Of a DNA stretch of 64,000 nt, positions 55,918 through 64,000 are shown piece by piece. The notes under the pieces are model-generated. The model ran no database searches and was not told where the DNA came from. It worked only from the letters and a program-made list of their open reading frames with translations. Origin of the DNA: Rhodospirillales bacterium (GTDB lineage: Bacteria > Pseudomonadota > Alphaproteobacteria > ATCC43930 > CGMCC-115725); the NCBI GenBank assembly GCA_027315365.1, contig DAHUYF010000041.1, positions 23,727-87,726 of the forward strand. The letters are read 5' to 3'. The translations under genes were made by a program, and so were the position numbers. Within the stretch, counting starts at the first letter, position 1. Each line of letters opens with the position of its first letter.

Positions 55918-57165
55918 ATGGGCAAGGCACTCGAAGGCGTCAAGATTCTCGACTTCACCCATGTCCAATCGGGGCCGACCTGCACGCAGCTGCTGGCCTG
56001 GTTCGGCGCCGATGTCATCAAGGTGGAGCGGCCGGGCGAAGGCGACATCACCCGCGGGCAGTTGCGCGACATCCCCGATGTCGACAGCCTCTATTTCACC
56101 ATGCTCAACCACAACAAGCGTTCGATCACACTCGACGCCAAGAACGCCAAGGGCAAGCAGGTGCTCGAGGCGCTGGTCCGGCATTGCGACGTGCTGGTGG
56201 AGAATTTTGCCCCCGGCGTGCTCGACCGCATGGGCTTCTCCTGGGAGCGCATCCAGCAGCTCAACCCGCGCATGATCGTCGCCTCGGTGAAGGGCTTCGG
56301 CCCCGGCCCCTACGAGGATTGCAAGGTCTACGAGAACGTCGCGCAATGCGCCGGCGGCGCCGCCTCCACCACCGGTTTCGACGACGGGCCGCCGCTGGTC
56401 ACCGGCGCGCAGATCGGCGACAGCGGCACCGGCCTGCATCTCGCCCTCGGCATCGTCACCGCGCTCTTCCAGCGCGCCACCACCGGCACGGGACAGCGCG
56501 TGCTCTGCGCCATGCAGGACGGCGTGCTCAATCTCTGCCGCGTCAAGCTGCGCGACCAGCAGCGCCTCGAGCGCAACGGCAAGCTGACGGAATATCCGCA
56601 GTATCCGCACGGCGCCTTCGGCGAGGCGGTGCCGCGCGCCGGCAACGCCTCGGGCGGCGGCCAGCCCGGCTGGATCCTGAAATGCAAGGGCTGGGAGACC
56701 GATCCCAACGCCTACATCTATTTCATCACCCAGGCGCCGGTGTGGGAGGCGATCTGCAAGGTCATCGGCAAGGAGGAGTGGATCACCCATCCCGACTACG
56801 CCAAGCCGGCGCAGCGCCTGCCGCGCCTCAAGGAGATCTTCGACGCGATCGAGCGCTGGACCATGACCAAGACCAAGTTCGAGGCCATGGACATCCTCAA
56901 CAACTACGACATTCCCTGCGGCCCGATCCTGTCGATGAAGGAACTCGCCTACGAGCCGTCGCTGCGCGAGACCGGCACCGTGGTCGAGGTCGATCATCCC
57001 AAGCGCGGCAAGTATCTCACCGTCGGCAATCCGATCAAGCTCTCGGCGAGCCCGAGCGACGTCAAGCGCTCGCCGCTGCTGGGCGAGCATACCGATGAGA
57101 TCCTGGCGGAGCTCGGCTTCGGCAGCGAGCAGATCGCCGCCATGCGCGCCGAAAAGGCGGTCTAG
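55918..57165 (+). CDS. frc: formyl-CoA:oxalate CoA-transferase
   Basis: Family III CoA-transferase that makes oxalyl-CoA from oxalate, using formyl-CoA or possibly succinyl-CoA as donor. In 415 residues the catalytic Asp168 sits in [16 protein letters not shown], and [20 protein letters not shown] is conserved in Frc. The glycine-rich loop reads [10 protein letters not shown] (242-251), where Oxalobacter Frc has GNAGGGGQPG. Length and N-terminus ([20 protein letters not shown]) are normal. The ATG follows GGAGAGG, 87 bases after oxc. With oxc it closes the oxalate catabolic cycle. Confidence 0.94.
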   Translation: MGKALEGVKILDFTHVQSGPTCTQLLAWFGADVIKVERPGEGDITRGQLRDIPDVDSLYFTMLNHNKRSITLDAKNAKGKQVLEALVRHCDVLVENFAPGVLDRMGFSWERIQQLNPRMIVASVKGFGPGPYEDCKVYENVAQCAGGAASTTGFDDGPPLVTGAQIGDSGTGLHLALGIVTALFQRATTGTGQRVLCAMQDGVLNLCRVKLRDQQRLERNGKLTEYPQYPHGAFGEAVPRAGNASGGGQPGWILKCKGWETDPNAYIYFITQAPVWEAICKVIGKEEWITHPDYAKPAQRLPRLKEIFDAIERWTMTKTKFEAMDILNNYDIPCGPILSMKELAYEPSLRETGTVVEVDHPKRGKYLTVGNPIKLSASPSDVKRSPLLGEHTDEILAELGFGSEQIAAMRAEKAV

Positions 57166-57187
57166 CCGCCGGAATGACTAACGTCCG

Positions 57188-57290
57188 AGGCGCCGCGCGA
57201 GACCATCCCCCATCACCCTCCCGTTGCGCGGGGCCCTCCCTCTCCGCCCCGGGGCGGAGCGGGTTGGGGTGAGACGGGGCGGGTAGGCAG
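57188..57290. repeat. intergenic repeat with a perfect 18-bp palindrome
   Basis: The spacer between frc and the ligase gene holds CTCCGCCCCGGGGCGGAG (57242-57259), a perfect palindrome, flanked by CATCACCCTC on the left and GGTTGGGGTGAG on the right, which pair loosely. This resembles the widespread alphaproteobacterial CCCTCTCC...GGAGAGGG type of intergenic repeat. It may influence mRNA stability within the oxalate operon. Confidence 0.6.
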
Positions 57291-57332
57291 GGGCGAACGG
57301 CGTCGACAACGAATTTGCGGGAGGGCTTTTTG

Positions 57333-59465
57333 ATGGCGCATGACAAGGCGACGGTGCGCACGGTTCTCGACAAGGCCAGGTCCGACGGGCGAGACGCGCT
57401 CACCGCGCCCGAGGGCAAGCTGGTGTGCGACGCCTATGGCATCGCCGTGCCCGAGGAGGGGGTCGCCGGCTCGGCCGCGGCGGCGGCGACGCTCGGCCAG
57501 GCCATGGGCTTCCCGGTGGTGATGAAGATCGTCTCGCCGGACATCCTGCACAAGACCGAGGCGGGCGGCGTCATGGTCGGCGTCAAGAGCGCGGCCGAGG
57601 CCGAGAAGGCCTATGAGACGATCCTCGCCAATGCGAGGAAGTACAAGGCCGCGGCCAGGATCGACGGCGTCCAGGTGCAGCAGATGCTGCAGGGCGGGCA
57701 GGAGGTCATCGTCGGCGCGGTCACCGATCCCAGCTTCGGCAAGCTCGTCGCCTTCGGCATGGGCGGCGTGCTGGTCGAGGTGCTGAAGGACATCACCTTC
57801 CGCCTCGCGCCCGCCAGCCAGGAAGACGCGCTCTCGATGCTCGACGGCATCAAGGCCGGCGACATCCTGAAGGGCGTGCGCGGCGGCGAGCCGGTGAGCC
57901 GCGAGGCGCTGGCGACGCTCATCCGCAACGTCTCCGAACTGGTTGGCGACTTCCCGGAGATCGCCGAGCTCGATCTCAACCCGGTCTTCGCCAGCCGGAA
58001 CGGCGCCATCGCCGCCGATGTGCGCATCGTGCTCGACTGGAACCCGCCGCCGCAGCGCTACCGCCCGAGCCAGCAGGAGATCGTGCGCCAGATGAACCGC
58101 ATCATGCGCCCGGACTCCGTGGCGGTGATCGGTGCCTCGGCCGAGGATGGCAAGATCGGCAATTCGGTGATGAAGAACCTGATCAACGGCGGTTATGCCG
58201 GCAAGATCTATCCGATCCATCCCAAGGCGGCCGAAATCATGGGGCGCAAGGCCTACGCCTCGGTCAAGGACGTGCCCGGCGATATCGACGTCGCGGTCTT
58301 CGCCATCCCGGCCAAGTTCGTGGCGTCGGCGCTGGCCGAATGCGGCGAGAAGAAGGTCTCGGGCGCAGTGCTGATCCCCTCGGGCTTCGCCGAGACCGGC
58401 AATGTCGAGGGCCAGAAGGAGATCCAGGAGATCGGCCGGAACTACGGCATCCGGCTGATGGGCCCCAACATCTACGGCTACTACTACACGCCGCGCAATC
58501 TCTGCGCCACCTTCTGCACGCCCTACGGCTACAAGGGCCATGCGGCGCTGTCCTCGCAATCGGGCGGCATCGGCATGGCGATCATCGGCTTCTCGCGCTC
58601 GGCCAAGATGGGCGTATCGGCGATCGTCGGGCTCGGCAATAAATCCGACCTCGACGAGGACGATCTCCTCACCTTCTTCGAGCAGGACGACGACACCCAC
58701 GTCATCGCCATGCATTGCGAGGATCTGAAGGACGGCCGCTCCTTTGCCGAGGTGGCGCAGCGCGTTTCGAAGAAGAAGCCGGTGATCATGCTCAAGGCCG
58801 GCCGCACCGCGCTCGGCGCGCGCGCGGCGAGCTCGCATACCGGCGCGCTTGCCGGCAACGACAAGATCTATGACGACGTGCTGCGCCAGTCCGGCGTCAT
58901 CCGCGCCCCCGGCCTGCGCGACATGCTCGATTATGCCCGCGCGCTGCAGAAGCTGCCGACGCCCAAGGGCGAGAACGTCGTCATCATCACCGGCGCCGGC
59001 GGCTCGGGCGTGCTGCTGTCCGATGCCTGCGTCGACAACGGTCTGTCGCTGATGAGGATGCCGCCCGATCTCGACCAGGCCTTCCGCAAGTTCATCCCGC
59101 CCTTCGGCGCCGCCGGCAACCCGGTCGACATCACGGGCGGCGAGCCGCCCAAGACCTATCAGAACACCATCCGCCTCGGCCTCGAGGACGAGCGCATCCA
59201 CGCCCTCATCCTGGGCTACTGGCATACCATCATCACGCCGCCGATGGTGTTCGCGCGCCTCGTCGTCGAAGTGGTCGAGGAGATGAAGGCGAAGGGCATC
59301 GAGAAGCCGATCGTCGCCTCGCTCGCCGGCGACGTAGAGGTCGAGGCGGCGGCCGAGCATCTCTACGATCACGGCATCCCGGCCTACGCCTATTCGACCG
59401 AGATCCCGGTGGCCGTGCTCGGCGCCAAGTACAAATGGGCGCGCGGCGCGGGGCTGGTGCGCTAG
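57333..59465 (+). CDS. acyl-CoA synthetase (ADP/NDP-forming), acetate--CoA ligase family
   Basis: A 710-residue ADP-forming ligase with fused beta and alpha parts. The ATP-grasp (beta) comes first (residues 1-235: GFPVVMKIVSPDILHKTEAG; VTDPSFGKLVAFGMGG; ELDLNPVF). Next is a CoA-binding Rossmann domain (SVAVIGASAEDGKIGNSVMK) and a succinyl-CoA-synthetase-alpha-like part with the phospho-His in ARAASSHTGALAGND. It interconverts an acyl-CoA and acid with NDP/NTP. In this operon it could activate oxalate or formate, or recover energy from formyl-CoA. The ATG follows GGGAGGG; the true substrate is unproven. Confidence 0.88.
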   Translation: MAHDKATVRTVLDKARSDGRDALTAPEGKLVCDAYGIAVPEEGVAGSAAAAATLGQAMGFPVVMKIVSPDILHKTEAGGVMVGVKSAAEAEKAYETILANARKYKAAARIDGVQVQQMLQGGQEVIVGAVTDPSFGKLVAFGMGGVLVEVLKDITFRLAPASQEDALSMLDGIKAGDILKGVRGGEPVSREALATLIRNVSELVGDFPEIAELDLNPVFASRNGAIAADVRIVLDWNPPPQRYRPSQQEIVRQMNRIMRPDSVAVIGASAEDGKIGNSVMKNLINGGYAGKIYPIHPKAAEIMGRKAYASVKDVPGDIDVAVFAIPAKFVASALAECGEKKVSGAVLIPSGFAETGNVEGQKEIQEIGRNYGIRLMGPNIYGYYYTPRNLCATFCTPYGYKGHAALSSQSGGIGMAIIGFSRSAKMGVSAIVGLGNKSDLDEDDLLTFFEQDDDTHVIAMHCEDLKDGRSFAEVAQRVSKKKPVIMLKAGRTALGARAASSHTGALAGNDKIYDDVLRQSGVIRAPGLRDMLDYARALQKLPTPKGENVVIITGAGGSGVLLSDACVDNGLSLMRMPPDLDQAFRKFIPPFGAAGNPVDITGGEPPKTYQNTIRLGLEDERIHALILGYWHTIITPPMVFARLVVEVVEEMKAKGIEKPIVASLAGDVEVEAAAEHLYDHGIPAYAYSTEIPVAVLGAKYKWARGAGLVR

Positions 59466-59490
59466 CGGCGCTCGCCGTCTAGCCGCAGGA

Positions 59491-59515
59491 GCGGGCGGGC
59501 GCTATGCTCGCCCGC
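59491..59515. terminator. hairpin between the ligase and sucC
   Basis: GCGGGCGGGC and GCTCGCCCGC (one mismatch) flank a 5-base loop. The T-run of an intrinsic terminator is missing, so it may only reduce read-through or protect mRNA ends. It leaves open whether sucCD are transcribed with the oxalate genes. Confidence 0.4.
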
Positions 59516-59540
59516 GTCAAGCCGAAGGTCGGGGCGCGTC

Positions 59541-60736
59541 ATGAATATTCACGAGTACCAAGCCAAGAGCCTGTTGCATAAATTCGGCGTCGCGGTGCCC
59601 AAGGGCGGCGTCGCCTATACGCCGCAAGAGGCGGAGAAGGTGGCCCGCAGCCTGCCGGGCGCGGTCTACGTCGTGAAGTCGCAGATCCATGCCGGGGGCC
59701 GCGGCGCCGGGCGCTTCAAGGACGACCCCAAAGGCAAGGGCGGGGTGCGCGTCGTCAAGTCGCCCGAGGATGTCGCGGCGAACGCGGCGGCGATGCTCGG
59801 CCATGTCCTCGTCACCAAGCAGACCGGGCTCAAGGGCCGCGAGGTCAAGCGCGTCTACGTCGAGGAAGGTTGCGACATCAAGCGCGAGCTCTATCTCGGC
59901 ATGCTGGTCGACCGCAAGACGTCGCGGGTGACCGTGATGGCCTCGACCGAAGGCGGCATGGAGATCGAGGAGGTGGCGGCCAGCCATCCCGAGAAGATCC
60001 TGCGCGTGGCGATCGATCCCGCCAGCGGCATGCAGGGCTTCCATGCGAGGAAGCTCGCCTTTGGATTGGGCCTCGAGGGCAAGCAGGTCGGCGCCGCCAC
60101 CCGCTTCATGCTCGGCATGTACCAGGCTTTCATGAGCCTCGACGCCTCGGTGGTCGAGATCAATCCGCTGGTGGTCACCGGCGCCGGCGAGGTGCTGGCG
60201 CTCGATGCCAAGATGAACTTCGACGACAACGCGCTCTTCCGCCACAAGGAGGTTGAGGAGATGCGCGACGAGGCGGAGGAGGATCCGACCGAGCTGGAGG
60301 CGGCCAAGCACTCGCTCAACTACGTCAAGCTCGACGGCAATATCGGCTGCATGGTCAACGGCGCCGGCCTCGCCATGGCGACCATGGACATCATCAAGCT
60401 CTATGGCGGCGACCCCGCCAACTTCCTCGATGTCGGCGGCGGTGCCACCAAGGAGCGCGTCACCACCGCCTTCAAGCTCATCCTCAGCGATCCCAATGTC
60501 GAGGGCATCCTGGTCAACATCTTCGGCGGCATCATGCGCTGCGACGTCATCGCCGAGGGGGTGGTCGCGGCGGCCCGGGAGGTCAGCCTGCACGTCCCGC
60601 TGGTCGTCCGCCTGGAGGGCACCAACGTCAGCCTCGGGAAGAAGATTCTTGCCGAATCCGGCCTGCCCATCCGCTCGGCCGAAAATCTCGCCGACGCCGC
60701 CGAAAAGGTGGTAACGGCGGTCAAGGAGGCCGCGTG

Positions 60737-60737
<1 letters not shown>
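59541..60737 (+). CDS. sucC: succinate--CoA ligase (ADP-forming), beta subunit
   Basis: A 398-residue ATP-grasp chain. [20 protein letters not shown] is the universal SucC start; nucleotide-binding [11 protein letters not shown], then [32 protein letters not shown] and the CoA/phosphate loop [19 protein letters not shown] to [14 protein letters not shown] follow. The sequence is close to typical alphaproteobacterial SucC rather than malate-CoA ligase MtkA. The surprise is its position after oxalate genes rather than beside sucAB. It may be a second copy for oxalate metabolism or the only one. It overlaps sucD by one base. Confidence 0.93.
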
Positions 60738-62397
<1,660 letters not shown>

Positions 62398-62442
62398 GGC
62401 GGCATCGATGCCGGAGCAGGGGCGGGCGTCGGCGTGGGAAAC

Positions 62443-62778
62443 TCAAAGGATCTTGCCGTCGAGCAGGGCCTCGCCGGCCGCGGCATCGATTTCCAGGACC
62501 CAGAGATCGGGATCGCGTCCCGCCTGGCGGGCGATGTAGGCATCGGCTGCCGCCTCGTCGACCGGCTCGGAACCGGTGCCGCGCAGCCAGACCAGTTCGC
62601 CGGCCTCGCCGCGCGCCTGGGCCAGCACCGTGCAACCCGCCGCGCGGCGGTTGAGCTTGAGGAGGATGGCACCGGAATCCGCGTCGCCCTTGCGCAGCAC
62701 ATAGGCCGACACCGCCGCGCCGTCGCAGCGGCGGATCAGCGCCTGGATCCAGATGCCCGATCTGAGCCGCGGTTCCAT
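62443..62778 (-). CDS. DUF1491 protein
   Basis: A 111-residue protein matching the alphaproteobacterial DUF1491 family. It starts MEPRLRSGIWIQALIRRC, with YVLRKGDADSGAILLKLNRR as the diagnostic core and RDPDLWVLEIDAAAGEALLD near the end. No function is assigned to the family. It lies 45 bases before the YdcF-like gene on the same strand and could be co-transcribed with it. Confidence 0.88.
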   Translation of the reverse strand: MEPRLRSGIWIQALIRRCDGAAVSAYVLRKGDADSGAILLKLNRRAAGCTVLAQARGEAGELVWLRGTGSEPVDEAAADAYIARQAGRDPDLWVLEIDAAAGEALLDGKIL

Positions 62779-62951
62779 GCTCGAGGGCCTCGGCCGCTGG
62801 GCCGCCCCAGCCGAAGGCGGTAGCGTTAACCTAACCGAAATGGACCCGGATGGATACTCCGCCGACGGCGCATGCGGCACGGGGGCCGCTCGTGGAACGG
62901 CCCCAGCGGCGGATGGAAACGGATCCTCGGCGAGGCGGGGCGCAAGCAGCG

Positions 62952-63203
62952 ATGGTCTTCGGAAGGTGGTGGGCGGCTGCGCCAGAGATCTCCAGCCAGC
63001 AAGCGCGGGATCTCGCCTTCGAGCTGGTCGGACGCTTCGGCGAACGCTCCACCGCGGTCGCCCAGTACCAGGCGCTGAAGGCGCGGGAAGCGGGCGACGG
63101 CATGGCGATGCGGGCATGGCGCTGGATCGCCGGGGTTACCCTCGATATCCTGCGCAGCGAGCCTGGGGACCTGGCGGGCCAGGAGGCCGGCGCCGGCGAC
63201 TGA
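62952..63203 (+). CDS. small helical protein (DUF6961-like)
   Basis: A possible 83-residue protein made of two or three helices. DLAFELVGRFGERSTAVAQY, then QALKAREAGDGMAMRAWRWI and AGVTLDILRS, matches the layout of short alphaproteobacterial proteins that link a lengthy helix with an R-x-W pair. The start is uncertain: the frame is open upstream to 62850, but that part looks non-coding. I use the later ATG, which fits the usual size. No function is known. Confidence 0.5.
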   Translation: MVFGRWWAAAPEISSQQARDLAFELVGRFGERSTAVAQYQALKAREAGDGMAMRAWRWIAGVTLDILRSEPGDLAGQEAGAGD

Positions 63204-63265
63204 ATGCGGCGCGGCAAGGCGACCCGGGTGCCCTCGATAAAACTCCGAGAAAACGCCGGGAAACG

Positions 63266-64000
63266 ATGAGCGCCAGCCGTGCCGATGCCGCCGCCGCATT
63301 GCTGATCGAGGCAAGGCGGAGCGGCGTGCCGCTTGCCGGGTTTCCCGAGGCCTGCCGGCCGCGCGATGCCGAGGAGGCCTATGCCGTTCAGGATGCGGTG
63401 CTGCGCCGGCGCGGCCGGGCCGGCGCCTGGAAGGTCGGCGCTTCGGCGCCGGCGGCGGCCGCGAGCTTCGCCCCGATCGGCCGCCTTGCCGAGTCGCCGG
63501 CCATGCTGCAATCCGGCTCCCTGCGCCTCTTCGGCATCGAGGCCGAACTCGCCTTCCGCCTGGGCCGCGACCTGCCGCCGATCGATCGGCCCTATGTCCG
63601 CGCCGATATCGCGGCGGCGCTGGCCGCCCTCCATCCGGTCGTCGAGGTCCTCGACTCGCGCTTCGTCGACCGGCTACGCGTCGACGAGGCGGCGCGTCTG
63701 GCCGACGATCTCAGCAATTTCGCCCTGGTCGTCGGGCCGGCGGTGCCGGACTGGCCGGGCCGCGCGGTCGATCTCGTCGCGCCGGCCCTCGCCGTCGCCA
63801 TCGACGGCGCGGCGGTCGCCGAGGGCGGCGGCAACGCCGCCGGCGATCCGCTCCGCCTGATGGCCGAGCTCGCCAATCATTGTGCCGGGCGCGGCGGCGG
63901 GCTGCGGCGCGGCGACCTCGTCACCACCGGGTCGCTGAGCGGCCTCGTCCTTGCCCATGCCGGCGCTGCCGTCGTGGCCGATTTCGGGCCACTCGGCACG
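63266..64000 (+). CDS. 2-keto-4-pentenoate hydratase-like protein (3' end missing)
   Basis: A fumarylacetoacetate-hydrolase-superfamily protein, MhpD-like. Visible are DAEEAYAVQDAVLRR, GAWKVGASAPA, the metal-ligand region GIEAELAFRLGRDLPP and ALHPVVEVLDSRF, and GLRRGDLVTTGSLSGLVLA. Carboxylate ligands Glu-x-Glu lie in IEAELAF. It would hydrate an unsaturated keto acid in aromatic degradation, or be a related decarboxylase. All 245 codons seen lack a stop; the family has about 260, so only a short end is missing. The ATG was chosen because GGGAAA lies four bases upstream. Confidence 0.85.
   Translation, partial: MSASRADAAAALLIEARRSGVPLAGFPEACRPRDAEEAYAVQDAVLRRRGRAGAWKVGASAPAAAASFAPIGRLAESPAMLQSGSLRLFGIEAELAFRLGRDLPPIDRPYVRADIAAALAALHPVVEVLDSRFVDRLRVDEAARLADDLSNFALVVGPAVPDWPGRAVDLVAPALAVAIDGAAVAEGGGNAAGDPLRLMAELANHCAGRGGGLRRGDLVTTGSLSGLVLAHAGAAVVADFGPLGT

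Noticed and set aside
57188..57290. Rho-independent terminator after frc
   Set aside because: The palindrome is strong but there is no T-run and the following gene is in the same direction; it fits a repeat better than a terminator.

Overview
The window is 64 kb of very GC-rich, gene-dense chromosome from an alphaproteobacterium. The evidence is the large (about 1,600-residue) NAD-dependent glutamate dehydrogenase, a cyanide-insensitive type bd quinol oxidase, the rsmB-rpe-heparinase-purH cluster, DUF2849 and DUF934 genes around cysI, and the SDHAF4 (DUF1674) gene next to htpX. No rRNA, tRNA, phage, IS element or CRISPR array was recognised. Most of the window looks like ordinary core and metabolic chromosome rather than an acquired island. 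Genus cannot be fixed from the sequence alone.

Layout. 0-8 kb: a truncated HIBADH-family dehydrogenase, a large lipoprotein and an unrecognised 488-residue protein. A three-gene cobalt-type nitrile hydratase/thiocyanate hydrolase cluster with a naturally split beta chain follows, then a lytic-transglycosylase-like gene. Next come a CGNR/ABATE regulator and a VOC gene, divergently arranged across a duplicated operator-like site, and a small methyltransferase. 8-21 kb: the NAD-GDH, several small enzymes (DUF2237, FMN reductase, GFA), an XRE regulator, cioAB, a TauD-like dioxygenase and acs. 21-31 kb: a LuxR-type regulator, two SDR genes, the rsmB-rpe-heparinase-purH series, htpX, the SDHAF4 gene and a DUF2892 gene. 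31-38 kb: a Bax-inhibitor-1 protein, ybbP-ybbA divergent from tesA (the arrangement known from E. coli), a FIST protein, thpR and a tiny membrane protein with its own terminator.

38-49 kb: an orphan SsuBC/TauBC-like ABC transporter without a binding protein and a 1-Cys peroxiredoxin. The assimilatory sulfite-reduction operon (precorrin-2 dehydrogenase, DUF2849, cysI, DUF934) has a clear promoter. After it come trans-aconitate methyltransferase-like, EVE, Rieske and DUF1272 genes, an HPt/pseudo-receiver fusion, a DUF1194 protein, homospermidine synthase and a HAD hydrolase. 49.5-53 kb: a 1,121-residue hybrid histidine kinase (GAF-GAF-PAS-PAS-PAS-HK-REC).

53.3-61.6 kb is the most coherent pathway block: a GntR/FCD regulator whose sigma70-like promoter carries a perfect 14-bp palindrome in the spacer, then oxc, frc, an ADP-forming acyl-CoA ligase, sucC and sucD. 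Together these could activate oxalate by CoA transfer, decarboxylate oxalyl-CoA to formyl-CoA and recycle the CoA carrier. The right end has a YdcF-like protein reading antisense into sucD, a DUF1491 protein, a small helical protein and a truncated 2-keto-4-pentenoate-hydratase-like gene.

The best candidates for something unusual are the split-beta nitrile hydratase relative, the paired operators between the CGNR regulator and the VOC gene, the oxalate/CoA-ligase block with its operator, three related inverted repeats in spacers, and two signalling proteins with degenerate receivers. Nothing in the window clearly amounts to a wholly new defence or mobile system.
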